58,777 nucleotides of DNA from a virus (IMGVR_UViG_3300002514_000020:5-58781), one strand, 5' to 3'. Shown: positions 1 to 7,404, numbered from the stretch's first letter. Notes: generated by a model not told the origin, from the letters alone. Translations and numbers: made by a program.

Positions 1-1
1 T

Positions 2-168
2 AGTTTAGGTTCTTGTTCTTGGGGAGATTACGTTCAGTTTACTATCTACTCAAAAGAAAAAGGGAAATTTATTAGACTTGAGATGACAGCGGAAGAGGCT
101 GAACAACTACGGGCAAAGTTTAACGAGGGAATGAAAAAGTTTGAAAAGGACACATTTGGAAATAAGTA
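2..168 (+). CDS. C-terminal part of an unknown small protein (5' end outside window)
   Basis: The reading frame beginning at base 2 is open from the window edge to a TAA at 166-168 and gives about 55 residues. The visible part has a beta-like stretch (SWGDYVQFTIYSKEKGKFI) and then a charged helix (EMTAEEAEQLRAKFNEGMKKF). It overlaps the first codons of the next gene by 28 bases, an overlap style used throughout this genome. I do not recognise the family; the helix-ending design is common in small phage accessory proteins. The start is not in the window. Confidence 0.6.
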
Positions 169-827
169 AGGCTCACCCTATATCATTAAGGCGGTTTAGG
201 CTCCTTGACCTTTTTTGTTGCCAAGGCGGGGCTGGGATGGGTTATAGAAATGCAGGATTTGAAGTGGTGGGGGTTGACATTGAGCCACAACCAAAATACC
301 CTTTTGAGTTTGTGCAAGCTGACGCACTCGAATACCTTGAAAAGCACGGACATGAGTTTGATGTAATACACGCAAGCCCACCATGCCAAGGATATAGCCA
401 CTTGACACCAAAACACCATAAAGACAACCACGAAAAGTTAATTGATAAATTGCGTGTTTTGCTCAAACGTATAAGCAAGCCGTACATTATTGAAAATGTG
501 GCGGGAGCAAAGCACGAACTAAAAAACCCAATTATGCTTTGTGGCACAATGTTCAACTTGCGATGCCAGCGGCACAGGTTCTTTGAAACTTCTTTTGCCT
601 TAGAAGTAAAAATGAAATGCGACCACAGTAAACTACCTTTGTTAGTAACAACTGCAAGTAAGGCAAGCAGAGAACTAAGGAAAAAACTTGGAATGAAACC
701 TAAGACCGTGAAAAATGCACCGCTGGCATACGGCATTGACTGGATGAATTTTGATGGATTAAAGGAATGTATCCCGCCCGCCTACACCGAATGGATAGGT
801 AAGTATTACATAACACGATTGAAATGA
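141..827 (+). CDS. Compact DNA (cytosine-5-)-methyltransferase
   Basis: Transfers a methyl group from S-adenosylmethionine to C5 of cytosine in DNA. Motif I (LDLFCCQGGAGMGY, residues 22-35) binds SAM. Motif IV PPCQ (80-83) carries the catalytic cysteine C82. ENV (118-120) is motif VI, QRHRFF (143-148) is motif VIII, and IPPAYTEWIG near the C-terminus is motif X. At about 228 residues it is far shorter than classical C5 enzymes (over 300) and has almost no room for a target-recognition domain. No ATG lies upstream of motif I, so the start is a TTG at 141 (GAGGGA lies about 10 bases upstream) or a TTG at 156. Both overlap the preceding gene. No restriction endonuclease is adjacent, so a role in self-protection against host restriction is inferred. 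Confidence 0.9.
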   Translation: MKRTHLEISKAHPISLRRFRLLDLFCCQGGAGMGYRNAGFEVVGVDIEPQPKYPFEFVQADALEYLEKHGHEFDVIHASPPCQGYSHLTPKHHKDNHEKLIDKLRVLLKRISKPYIIENVAGAKHELKNPIMLCGTMFNLRCQRHRFFETSFALEVKMKCDHSKLPLLVTTASKASRELRKKLGMKPKTVKNAPLAYGIDWMNFDGLKECIPPAYTEWIGKYYITRLK

Positions 828-1033
828 AAAAAGGAATACGATTGATCTGGAAATGCGGAAAGTGTCAGGATGTAGTGGTTTCATACTCTGCGATACGACA
901 CGATATGAACTATTGCGAGTGTGGAAAGAGTGCCGTTGACCTTGAAGAAGGGTATCAGCGAAACTCTGGTGAGAACATAATTGATATTAGCCGCAAGCGG
1001 TTTGAGGACGGTCAATGGAAACCCATTAAGTAA
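824..1033 (+). CDS. Small zinc-ribbon protein
   Basis: A 69-residue protein with two cysteine knuckles, CGKC near residue 11 and CECGK near residue 32, a spacing typical of a zinc ribbon. The C-terminal half is charged and probably helical. Its ATG overlaps the stop of the C5 methyltransferase (ATGA at 824-827) and its stop overlaps the start of the next methyltransferase (TAATG), so the three genes are translationally coupled. It may be a small nucleic-acid-binding accessory to the methyltransferases, but that is inference from position only. Confidence 0.7.
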   Translation: MKKGIRLIWKCGKCQDVVVSYSAIRHDMNYCECGKSAVDLEEGYQRNSGENIIDISRKRFEDGQWKPIK

Positions 1034-2397
1034 TGAATTTAACAGGTAGAGAGAGTATTGTCACGCTTCACCACGGGGATTGTTTGGAGGTTCTGAGAGG
1101 GATGGAGGCTGATTCGGTTGACAGTATGGTTACCGATCCACCATACGGCTTGTCCTTCATGGGTAAGGAATGGGACTATGATGTGCCAAGCGTTGCGGTT
1201 TGGTGCGAGTGCTTGCGAGTGTTGAAGCATGGCGGTCATCTTCTATCGTTCGCGGGTGCAAGAACATATCATCGTATGGCTGTGAACATTGAGGATGCTG
1301 GTTTTGAGATACGCGACCAGATCATGTGGGTGTATGGGTCGGGTTTCCCGAAGTCGCATAACATCAGCAAGGCGATAGACAAAGCCGCAGGTGCGGAACG
1401 GGAAGTCATCGGTCAAGCGGTTGCCTCTGCCTTGAGCGGCAATTCAAAGTTCAATGACGCTGATGTTGGAACGATAAGTCGCGACCATAACAACCCCACG
1501 CAGGGGTATAAAATGGGGGCGGCAGGATTTTACGACATCACTACCCCCACCACACCCGAAGCACAACAATGGGAAGGATGGGGAACTGCACTCAAACCAG
1601 CACACGAACCGATTGTCATGGCAAGAAAACCGTTGAGTGAAAAGACGATTGCAAAGAATGTGCTTGAGCATGGGACAGGTGGGATAAATATTGATGGGTG
1701 TAGGATAGAGACAGAGGAAGACTTGAATGGTGGTGCTTATGCGAAGGATGGAACTGAGAGGCATGATGGGGCGGAAAATTGGCGATACAAGCGAGATGGC
1801 GGTGCAGGAAACTTTGTTCAACCAGAAGGCAGATTCCCAGCAAACATAATCCTTGATGAAGAAGCAGGAAAGATGTTGGATGAACAAAGCGGCCAGCTGA
1901 AATCAGGAGATATGGATTCAATAGCTAAAGGCGGGCAATTCAATACTTATGGTGTTCAACAAGAAAGGCGTACTACTCAGATAGGAGATGAAGGTGGTGC
2001 ATCAAGATTCTTCTATTGTGCAAAAGCAAGTAAGAAAGAACGGAATGCAGGGTGTGAGGGGTTGCCATTGGGTGAGCCACCTGATAGTGCAAGAAGTAAA
2101 CCAGCAGAGGGTAGAAAAAACGCATTAGGAGAACCAAGAGCAAATAACCACCCAACAGTTAAGCCAGTTGAGTTAATGAGATACTTAGTAAGACTTGTAA
2201 CACCGCCTGATGGAATTGTATTGGATCCGTTCATGGGGTCGGGGTCAACAGGAAAGGCCGCGGTGTTTGAAGGAATGGACTTTATCGGCATTGAAAAGGA
2301 AAAAGAGTACATCGAGATCTCAAGGAAAAGGGTGGAGAACGCAAAGAAGGTAGTGAAGAGTGAAAATGCAGTAGGAGCGCAGTTGAATCTGTTTTGA
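1033..2397 (+). CDS. DNA adenine-N6 / cytosine-N4 methyltransferase
   Basis: Site-specific DNA methyltransferase acting on an exocyclic amino group. The catalytic motif IV is VTDPPYGL with D35-P36-P37-Y38, and the SAM-binding motif I is LDPFMGSGSTGKA beginning at D398. Motif IV preceding motif I is the beta-type order. The middle (about residues 110-350) is the likely target-recognition region. The length of 454 residues is usual for phage solitary methyltransferases. The start is fixed by a TAATG overlap with the preceding gene. No cognate restriction enzyme is seen, so this looks like a solitary, protective methyltransferase. Whether the product is m6A or m4C cannot be decided from the motif: DPPY favours m6A, while SPPY would favour m4C. 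Confidence 0.92.
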   Translation: MNLTGRESIVTLHHGDCLEVLRGMEADSVDSMVTDPPYGLSFMGKEWDYDVPSVAVWCECLRVLKHGGHLLSFAGARTYHRMAVNIEDAGFEIRDQIMWVYGSGFPKSHNISKAIDKAAGAEREVIGQAVASALSGNSKFNDADVGTISRDHNNPTQGYKMGAAGFYDITTPTTPEAQQWEGWGTALKPAHEPIVMARKPLSEKTIAKNVLEHGTGGINIDGCRIETEEDLNGGAYAKDGTERHDGAENWRYKRDGGAGNFVQPEGRFPANIILDEEAGKMLDEQSGQLKSGDMDSIAKGGQFNTYGVQQERRTTQIGDEGGASRFFYCAKASKKERNAGCEGLPLGEPPDSARSKPAEGRKNALGEPRANNHPTVKPVELMRYLVRLVTPPDGIVLDPFMGSGSTGKAAVFEGMDFIGIEKEKEYIEISRKRVENAKKVVKSENAVGAQLNLF

Positions 2398-2469
2398 GCA
2401 GAGAAGGAAAGGCCAATAGACATTAGGGGATCAACGCACCTGTTTGAGTTTAAGTTTTTATTTTCGTGC

Positions 2470-3090
2470 ATGAACAGATTAGCGAAGTGGGCAGAGACAT
2501 ACGGCACGGATAAACAGAAGTACAATTACCCCGATATTTATTTCAAGCATCTCAAAGGCAGAAAGGTCAAACACCTTCTTGAGATAGGCGTACAGGGCGG
2601 TAAGTCCATGAGGATGTGGCGTGAGTTCTTTCCACACACCACACGTATTACAGGAATTGACATCGACCCCAAGTGTTTGGACATCGACATCAATGGTGTG
2701 GACATTCATATCGGAGATCAGGCTGATGTGGAATTTCTCAACTCGCTGATGCGAAAGGTTCCGAAATTCGATATGGTCATAGATGATGGCGGTCATACCA
2801 TGCAGCAGCAGATACAATCCTTTGTTACGCTGTTTCCCCATGTGGAGAAGGGGGGGGTGTATGTGATTGAGGATTTACAGACCTCTTACAAATCCAATTT
2901 TATGCAGGATGTCGATGAGTGGACGAAGCTGGTTACTGGCGTTGAGTTTCTGAAAGACCTCATTGATGATGTGAACAACTGGGGTCAGGATTACAACAAC
3001 GGACATGAACTCGTTAAGGGTCGCAAACGCAAATATCCTGACATAACTTCCCTCACGTTTCACAACGGATTGTGTTTCATACGCAAGTGA
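2470..3090 (+). CDS. Class I SAM-dependent methyltransferase (O-methyltransferase-like)
   Basis: A 206-residue Rossmann-type methyltransferase. The SAM-binding loop is LEIGVQGGKSMRMW (about residues 36-49), the acidic end of strand 2 is TGIDIDPK (about 60-67), and the conserved DMVIDDGGHTMQQQ lies near 99-112, followed by GGVYVIEDLQTSY. This set matches the CmcI / Methyltransf_24 type that methylates sugars or small-molecule hydroxyls rather than DNA. It is separated from the DNA methyltransferases by a 72-base gap and is probably independent of them. Its relatives by fold are in the glycan cassette at 51362-52547, so it may act on the same glycan. The substrate is not known. Confidence 0.8.
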   Translation: MNRLAKWAETYGTDKQKYNYPDIYFKHLKGRKVKHLLEIGVQGGKSMRMWREFFPHTTRITGIDIDPKCLDIDINGVDIHIGDQADVEFLNSLMRKVPKFDMVIDDGGHTMQQQIQSFVTLFPHVEKGGVYVIEDLQTSYKSNFMQDVDEWTKLVTGVEFLKDLIDDVNNWGQDYNNGHELVKGRKRKYPDITSLTFHNGLCFIRK

Positions 3091-3106
3091 TTACTATTTT
3101 TATGGC

Positions 3107-3640
3107 ATGGCATACGGCAGAATAAGGGTGAGCGGAGACGCTGGAACGCAAGGTGGAAGACCAGCGTTGGAAAAGGGTAAGGAGCCGAAAGTAAATAAAG
3201 ATGGCAGTAAACAGAATCCTTATCCCACGTTCAAGCGCATGCGTAAGCACTCGTTCGTGCAGCCTCCATCAGGAGGTTCACGCCCAGCGTTAGCAAGCGC
3301 CACTAAGAAATTTGACCTTTCTGCCTTTGATCGGGTGTTGGGAAAATCTGCCTTTCTTCAACACAGAGACCGCGAGCGGCTAAGAGGGAACACCACGGGG
3401 CATAAGAAGATGTGGAAGATAACTGGTAAGAAGGTTTCTTATCGCAACAAAAAACTGGGAACCACATTGAGTAAGTTTACCGATAAGGTCACTAAGAAAA
3501 AGATTGCTGACACCGCTCCAAAACAAGCAACCCCATCTGGGAATTACGACAGCCCAGACAAAAGAAAATGGAAGAAGCCAGAAGAGCCTAAAAAGAAATC
3601 TACCGCTAAACTAATCGGCATCCAAAACACACGGTACTAA
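3107..3640 (+). CDS. Lys/Arg-rich hypothetical protein with PSGNYD motif
   Basis: A 177-residue, strongly basic, low-hydrophobicity protein with many Lys, Arg, Ser and Pro and no recognisable domain. Near the C-terminus it has ATPSGNYDSPDKRKWKK, very like KPSGNYDNADLDTRGKSWD in the gene at 4374, so the two probably share a short functional element. TATTTTTA lies 4 bases before the ATG. The gene starts 16 bases after the methyltransferase and is followed after 2 bases by the next gene. A nucleic-acid-binding or virion-associated role fits the composition but is not demonstrated. Confidence 0.7.
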   Translation: MAYGRIRVSGDAGTQGGRPALEKGKEPKVNKDGSKQNPYPTFKRMRKHSFVQPPSGGSRPALASATKKFDLSAFDRVLGKSAFLQHRDRERLRGNTTGHKKMWKITGKKVSYRNKKLGTTLSKFTDKVTKKKIADTAPKQATPSGNYDSPDKRKWKKPEEPKKKSTAKLIGIQNTRY

Positions 3641-3642
3641 TC

Positions 3643-4371
3643 ATGTGGAACTTTTCCCTTTCGCGAGAATTAGAACGCCTTGAGAGGGTACATGCCGAAA
3701 GGACGAAGTATATCCTTGACGAACAGGAGTACAACGCAGCACACTCCTTGTTTGCTGATAGCGCGTATCTCGCTAAAGGAAGTCCACAGACAGATTTTCC
3801 TGGCGCGGTTGACCTTACCGACCTTACCGAAAAGGAAAAAAAGGAAGACTTGGAGTGGTACAATAAGGAATTTGAGAAGCACCCATACGACCCGAAAGGC
3901 ACAAAGAAACGATTAGCGGATTTCAATAACCGCAACTGGAAGAACAGAAGGGAGTGGAAAAAGGTCAAGGGGAGGTCAGATGATTTCAGAGAGGCTGTTG
4001 ATTACGGCTATGGTAGATACAACACTTCGGCTGGGGGCGACCTGTCCCGTGAAGAACGCACCATGTATTCAATCCTTGGTAATTTGGGGACATCATCAAG
4101 AAAGGTCGGTACTACCGCAGAAGTAGTTTCCGCTACTACAAGAGGCCAGTATTTCCACAGGAAGATAGCGCCAGCAGGGTGGGAAGACAAGCCTGTTTAC
4201 AAAGAGCCTACCCAGCCGATAAAACGGGCTACGCTGGCTAAAGCTACTGGCGGAAAAGAAGACAAACCCATCAAGGAGATAATGATGCCCAATGGCAAGA
4301 AGATGAAGAAAGCTACCTTTATAGAAAAGTATAGTAAATCAGCTTGGGAACGAGCAACAAAAGGACACTAA
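3643..4371 (+). CDS. Charged hypothetical protein
   Basis: A 242-residue protein I do not recognise. It begins with a charged helix (LERLERVHAERTKYILDEQ), has a Trp/Arg/Lys-rich centre and ends in a Lys-rich tail (PNGKKMKKATFIEKYSKS). No membrane segment or signal peptide is seen. It lies 2 bases after the preceding gene and 2 bases before the next, within a run of three small basic proteins that are probably co-transcribed and may function together. Confidence 0.7.
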   Translation: MWNFSLSRELERLERVHAERTKYILDEQEYNAAHSLFADSAYLAKGSPQTDFPGAVDLTDLTEKEKKEDLEWYNKEFEKHPYDPKGTKKRLADFNNRNWKNRREWKKVKGRSDDFREAVDYGYGRYNTSAGGDLSREERTMYSILGNLGTSSRKVGTTAEVVSATTRGQYFHRKIAPAGWEDKPVYKEPTQPIKRATLAKATGGKEDKPIKEIMMPNGKKMKKATFIEKYSKSAWERATKGH

Positions 4372-4373
4372 TC

Positions 4374-4823
4374 ATGGCAAACGGTTCAAGAATGGGCGCA
4401 GGAGGAAGTAAGCCCTTCGCTAAAGTACTTTCCTCAAGGAAGGAGAAACCAGCAGGTAAACCTTCTGGCAACTATGATAACGCGGATTTGGACACCAGAG
4501 GTAAATCTTGGGATAGTCCAAAGACCGAGAAGGGAGCAAAGGCGCTCGCTAAATTCTCGAAGTTCGTTAAGGTCGGAAATCAGATTTACAGCGCAGTTCA
4601 TGGTACGGGCGGTGGGTCTCTGCCCGACACACATCCACACGGTAGCAACGAGCAGAAGAAAGAGAACGAGAAAGCTGGCGAGGAAAAGCATAAGGTTATT
4701 CAACCCAAAGAAGCTGCCGCAGAAGCAACGTCAGGAGACACGCTAACCAAAAGGGTTAAGCGCATAAAAAAGAGTGTAGACGCTGCTGGTATTGCAGGTT
4801 CCACGCTAAAGCAGCTTGATTAG
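4374..4823 (+). CDS. Small hypothetical protein with PSGNYD motif
   Basis: A 149-residue hydrophilic protein. ATG 4374 is chosen over a start 30 bases earlier because it lies just after the upstream stop, as in the neighbouring genes. It has a Gly-rich N-terminus (SRMGAGGSKPF), the KPSGNYDNADLD motif shared with the gene at 3107, and a Lys/Glu-rich C-terminal half likely to be helical. Its last 18 bases overlap the end of the convergent minus-strand gene at 4806-5099. Function unknown. Confidence 0.65.
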   Translation: MANGSRMGAGGSKPFAKVLSSRKEKPAGKPSGNYDNADLDTRGKSWDSPKTEKGAKALAKFSKFVKVGNQIYSAVHGTGGGSLPDTHPHGSNEQKKENEKAGEEKHKVIQPKEAAAEATSGDTLTKRVKRIKKSVDAAGIAGSTLKQLD

Positions 4824-5099
4824 CGCAATCTTGTCATTGCATGTCGCAATGCGTTGATGGCTCACCATGATGGAGTGCTTATGCTGCATGATGGCTTTGT
4901 TCCATTGGGTCAGTAGACGCTTCTTAGCTTCCGCGTAGGTGTCATGTACCGAAATGGCATCACCGTACTTCTTGAATTTCTTAGGCTCATCCTCACCGTC
5001 CAGCAGCCAAACAGTATGGTCGGTTTCTTTTGTGCATTGTGCTTCCCTGATTGAACTGGTAGCCAGTACCGATATGTACTTCGTTGTTGTTTCACTCAT
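4806..5099 (-). CDS. Small hypothetical protein, last gene of the minus-strand operon
   Basis: A 97-residue protein with a predicted beta-rich first half (KYISVLATSSIREAQ, HTVWLLDGEDEPKKF) and a helical second half (TYAEAKKRLLTQWNKAI). The phrase VHDTYAEAKKRL resembles a segment seen in many small phage proteins of unknown function. Its ATG overlaps the stop of the upstream gene (5096-5099), so it is coupled to the leftward operon. Its 3' end runs 18 bases into the convergent plus-strand gene. I see no terminator hairpin at the junction. Confidence 0.7.
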   Translation of the reverse strand: MSETTTKYISVLATSSIREAQCTKETDHTVWLLDGEDEPKKFKKYGDAISVHDTYAEAKKRLLTQWNKAIMQHKHSIMVSHQRIATCNDKIALIKLL

Positions 5100-5323
5100 A
5101 GTAATTGTTCTTCTTTGATTTTTGCTCGTTCCTGTTCTCTGGCTTTTTTCATTACCCTCAATAGGTAGCGCCTTATCTGTGGTCTACTTCTCCTGCCCAT
5201 CTTATACATGAGCAATTCGTCTGACTTCTTAATTTCCTTGTCCAGTATTTCTGCATCCCTCATCCAGTATCCTTTAGTAAAACCCTCACGCTGTCCTGCA
5301 AGCACCCAATCTGATAGCGACAA
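5096..5323 (-). CDS. Basic helical hypothetical protein; start doubtful
   Basis: A 75-residue Lys/Arg/Glu-rich, helical protein (LSDWVLAGQREGFTKGYW, then MGRRSRPQIRRYLLRVMKK). No ATG is available in this frame. The only usable start is a TTG at 5323, and the frame is open upstream for only 11 more codons (to a TGA near 5359). The sequence upstream in the neighbouring frame reads as a natural N-terminus for this protein (see 5260-5388), so either the gene starts at TTG or a -1 shift joins the two. Function unknown. Confidence 0.55.
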   Translation of the reverse strand: MSLSDWVLAGQREGFTKGYWMRDAEILDKEIKKSDELLMYKMGRRSRPQIRRYLLRVMKKAREQERAKIKEEQLL

Positions 5324-5388
5324 TTTGCCATTGTATTCCTTGAGAACTCTCTGACCTCTTCTTCACGCTTCAATTTTTGAAGTTCCAT
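5260..5388 (-). CDS. Small overlapping ORF, possible 5' part of the next gene in another frame
   Basis: A 42-codon reading frame from ATG 5388 to TGA 5260. It fills most of the gap between the genes ending at 5427 and starting at 5323. Its first half (MELQKLKREEEVREF) is a charged helix that would continue naturally into the frame of the gene at 5096-5323 (LKEYNGKLSLSDW) after a -1 shift. Its own second half (CRYQIGCLQDSVRVLLKDTG) looks like out-of-frame translation. No canonical slippery heptamer is visible, so a sequence indel, a rare shift or a chance frame are all possible. Confidence 0.35.
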   Translation of the reverse strand: MELQKLKREEEVREFSRNTMANCRYQIGCLQDSVRVLLKDTG

Positions 5389-5426
5389 GATGCGCTTGTT
5401 GAGAATGGATATGGCGTATGAGTGGT

Positions 5427-5672
5427 TCAAAATAGTGTTGGCTGTTTGTATAGGGGCTTCCCTTTGACCTTCTCTAATTCCTTTTCTACAATCTCCATCG
5501 TATTGGTGAAGAGTTCTGTTCCGTCATTCCATATTATCAGAATGATCTCGCTGTCCGTCTTGTAACCCCAACGGATTGCTTTACCATTCTCATTCTGATA
5601 CAGTACCTTCCTTGTTGCTCGGAACTCGCACAAGTAGTCGGTACTTGAAATATCCGTTTTTGGCCTCGCCAT
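5427..5672 (-). CDS. Small hypothetical protein
   Basis: An 81-residue protein with several beta-like stretches (KAIRWGYKTDSEIILIIW) and a C-terminal helix (NTMEIVEKELEKVKG). The only ATG start, 5672, lies 83 bases inside the 3' end of the upstream winged-helix gene, an unusually long overlap for this operon. The first 27 residues are therefore dual-coded, or a non-ATG start further in is used. Function unknown. Confidence 0.55.
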   Translation of the reverse strand: MARPKTDISSTDYLCEFRATRKVLYQNENGKAIRWGYKTDSEIILIIWNDGTELFTNTMEIVEKELEKVKGKPLYKQPTLF

Positions 5673-5910
5673 ACCTTTTCTTTTCTACGGTGTGGTTTCC
5701 AAAGCGTTCCTTTCTCAAGTGCCGAAGCTGCGCTGAAACGCTCGCTTCGGGGTCTCCTGTTATGTCTGCTATCAGCCGCAATCCTCTCCACTCTCCATCC
5801 TTCATGCACCTGAACACGCGCTCAATCTGACCCGTAAGCCTGACATCATCTAACTCTGGTTTATAGTCAGAGCCGTTAAATCTTGGTGGTTGGTTGAATA
5901 GGTCTACCAT
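5590..5910 (-). CDS. Winged-helix DNA-binding protein
   Basis: A 106-residue protein whose core matches the winged-helix proteins common in phages: a helix GQIERVFRCMKDG (about 27-39), WRGLRLIADITG (helix-turn), PEASVSAQLRHLRKERFG (about 53-70, the likely recognition helix), then a beta wing with VEKKRYGEAKNGYFKYRL. It probably binds DNA as a transcriptional or replication accessory factor. Its start overlaps the stop of the upstream gene at 5910. Its place in the minus-strand (presumed early) operon fits a regulatory role, which is inference. Confidence 0.75.
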   Translation of the reverse strand: MVDLFNQPPRFNGSDYKPELDDVRLTGQIERVFRCMKDGEWRGLRLIADITGDPEASVSAQLRHLRKERFGNHTVEKKRYGEAKNGYFKYRLLVRVPSNKEGTVSE

Positions 5911-6197
5911 CAGTTCATATATTTTTCGTCTTCCTTTCTTGGCATTGGCATCATAGTGAATGGAGTGGTCTTTGGTTTCTTGCCAGTCCTATCGAACTCT
6001 TCCGCTCCCTCAACCAAAGCAGTAATTCCCTCTGCCATTGCTGTCATTGCAGCAAAGCGAGCGTCAAACATCTTAGGGTGTGGCTCGTCCACTTTGAACA
6101 TAAGCTGCATCCCTTCCCCTTCGTTGAACTCAAGGGTTCCTTCAATTTTTTTACCAGTACCTCTCTCGGTGAATACTATGTCTATTATTTCGCTCAT
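5910..6197 (-). CDS. Acidic hypothetical protein
   Basis: A 95-residue acidic protein. The first 40 residues look beta-rich (EIIDIVFTERGTGKKIEGTLEF), followed by a Met/Ala-rich helix (MFDARFAAMTAMAEGITALV) and a proline-containing tail. The ATG overlaps the TGA of the tiny membrane protein gene upstream (6194-6197) and the stop meets the next start, so it is tightly coupled. I recognise no family. Confidence 0.65.
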   Translation of the reverse strand: MSEIIDIVFTERGTGKKIEGTLEFNEGEGMQLMFKVDEPHPKMFDARFAAMTAMAEGITALVEGAEEFDRTGKKPKTTPFTMMPMPRKEDEKYMN

Positions 6198-6307
6198 TTG
6201 AATATTGCGTATAAGATTGATACTGTTACCATTGCCGACATACAGAATATCAGTAGTCGGATTATCCAGTCGTTAGGACTGGGTTCGTTTCCATAGAGAC
6301 CGCTCAT
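6194..6307 (-). CDS. 37-residue single-pass membrane protein
   Basis: A very short gene. ATG at 6307 overlaps the TGA of the upstream gene (ATGA), and its own TGA at 6194-6196 overlaps the next ATG (ATGA). This double coupling is strong evidence that it is real. The product starts with about 15 polar residues (MSGLYGNEPSPNDW) and ends in one hydrophobic segment (IIRLLIFCMSAMVTVSILYA, residues 16-35) and FK. This is a tail-anchor-like single-span topology. It lies beside another protein with an N-terminal membrane segment (6304-6582), so the two may pair in the membrane. Function unknown. Confidence 0.7.
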   Translation of the reverse strand: MSGLYGNEPSPNDWIIRLLIFCMSAMVTVSILYAIFK

Positions 6308-6582
6308 GCTCCCTGTGGATATGCTTCGGCAAACTTCTGCATTTGTCCTTTGCTGTTTCTAATCATAGCCTTGCCGAGAATACCAGCTTGCTTGTTGCAA
6401 CGCACCGCCAACGCATCAACCTCCGTCTGCTTCTTATCTAAATCCGCATCATGCTTGGCTCTCTGTTGTCCAAGGCTTACTATCTGCCCCTCAAGGTCGC
6501 GCCTCTTGGCTTTTTCCATCCTTACCATATTTATGAGTAGTCCGAAAATTACTGCTGTTCCTGCTATTAAAAGATATTCCAT
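6304..6582 (-). CDS. N-terminally membrane-anchored coiled-coil protein
   Basis: A 92-residue protein with one N-terminal hydrophobic span (residues 3-21, YLLIAGTAVIFGLLINMV) and then a long charged helix with coiled-coil character (MEKAKRRDLEGQIVSLGQQ and onward). It resembles an inner-membrane spanin or other membrane-tethered coiled-coil phage protein by architecture only. It sits in the presumed early minus-strand operon rather than beside the endolysin, and a spanin-like pair exists elsewhere (55296-56001), so a different role is likely. Start ATG 6582; the stop is coupled to the tiny membrane gene. Confidence 0.65.
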   Translation of the reverse strand: MEYLLIAGTAVIFGLLINMVRMEKAKRRDLEGQIVSLGQQRAKHDADLDKKQTEVDALAVRCNKQAGILGKAMIRNSKGQMQKFAEAYPQGA

Positions 6583-6604
6583 GTTATTTAATTAAGAGAG
6601 TTGG

Positions 6605-6925
6605 TTAATAAAGGTCGTCATCGTCATCAAGTTCGCTGCTCGATGGTTCGGCAGTCGTACCGTCTGATGGTTTTAGCTTCCAGCAAGTAAGATCAACAAA
6701 CCATCTGCCGTTGTTCTCGTTCCCACGTAGGTTGAAATGTGCTTCCACCGTGTCGCCCATATTGAACTCATCCAGCTTGTCGCAATCATCTTTGATTAGA
6801 TCAAACGGTAGTTCTTGGGGGTATCTCTCATTCGTCTTGAGAATGAATGTTCTTTTCTGAAAACCACTACTGAACTTCTTGGTTTCCTCAATCTTTAGGA
6901 TTTCTCCTGTGCGAGTTTCGCTCAT
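6605..6925 (-). CDS. DUF3127-like OB-fold single-stranded DNA-binding protein
   Basis: A 106-residue protein with the features of the DUF3127 family. N-terminal beta strands (TGEILKIEETKKF) are followed by the segment FQKRTFILKTNERYPQELPF, then LDEFNMGDTVEAHFNLRGNE and NGRWFVDLTCWKL (about 73-85). The C-terminus is SSSELDDDDDLY, an acidic tail ending in an aromatic residue, like the partner-recruiting tail of bacterial SSB proteins. It probably coats single-stranded DNA during replication or recombination and works with RecT and YqaJ at 56394-58630. The ATG overlaps the stop of the upstream acetyltransferase gene. Confidence 0.8.
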   Translation of the reverse strand: MSETRTGEILKIEETKKFSSGFQKRTFILKTNERYPQELPFDLIKDDCDKLDEFNMGDTVEAHFNLRGNENNGRWFVDLTCWKLKPSDGTTAEPSSSELDDDDDLY

Positions 6926-7404
6926 GTTGATAGAATTATTTTAGTGTGAAATTGTTTATCCTTGTAAATGAATTTGGGCATCTCTCCCCGTTGCTTATAT
7001 CCTAATGAAGCAAAGAGGAAGATGGAAGTCACATTCTCCGCGAAACATTCTGCCACGAATAACTCACACGGAGACAGTTTCATCGCCTCTTCTACCATGC
7101 GCCCCCCAATACCCAACCCCCTCAAATCCTCTCTCACAGCTACCATTACGTTCCCAACGTGTTGGCTCGCCTCTAACCCTTCTCTCGACACTATACAGTT
7201 TCCGACAACCCCACCATCCACTTTAGCAACAATGCCTGTCATGCCCCCATGAATAATCGCGAATTGCATAGAACCTGCAAGGTCTCCATTGAACACATCG
7301 TGCGACAACAATAGGTATTGAGCCTCATCAGCAACCGCTTTTAGAAAACGAACCGTTGGTGTGACTTCTTTACTCGTTAAGGGTATTGTTGTGCAACCTT
7401 CCAT
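6922..7404 (-). CDS. GNAT-family N-acetyltransferase
   Basis: A 160-residue acetyltransferase of the GNAT fold, which moves the acetyl group of acetyl-CoA to an amine. The coenzyme A pyrophosphate-binding motif A is visible as VREDLRGLGIGGRMVEEAM (Q/RxxGxG/A type, about residues 90-108). It is preceded by beta strand NVMVAV and followed by CELFVAECFAENVTSIFLF and the LGYKQRG motif B-like segment. It has its own Bacteroidota-type promoter just upstream (7424-7453), so it can be expressed apart from the HNH operon. The substrate is unknown; phage GNATs may modify host or defence proteins or small molecules. Confidence 0.85.
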   Translation of the reverse strand: MEGCTTIPLTSKEVTPTVRFLKAVADEAQYLLLSHDVFNGDLAGSMQFAIIHGGMTGIVAKVDGGVVGNCIVSREGLEASQHVGNVMVAVREDLRGLGIGGRMVEEAMKLSPCELFVAECFAENVTSIFLFASLGYKQRGEMPKFIYKDKQFHTKIILST

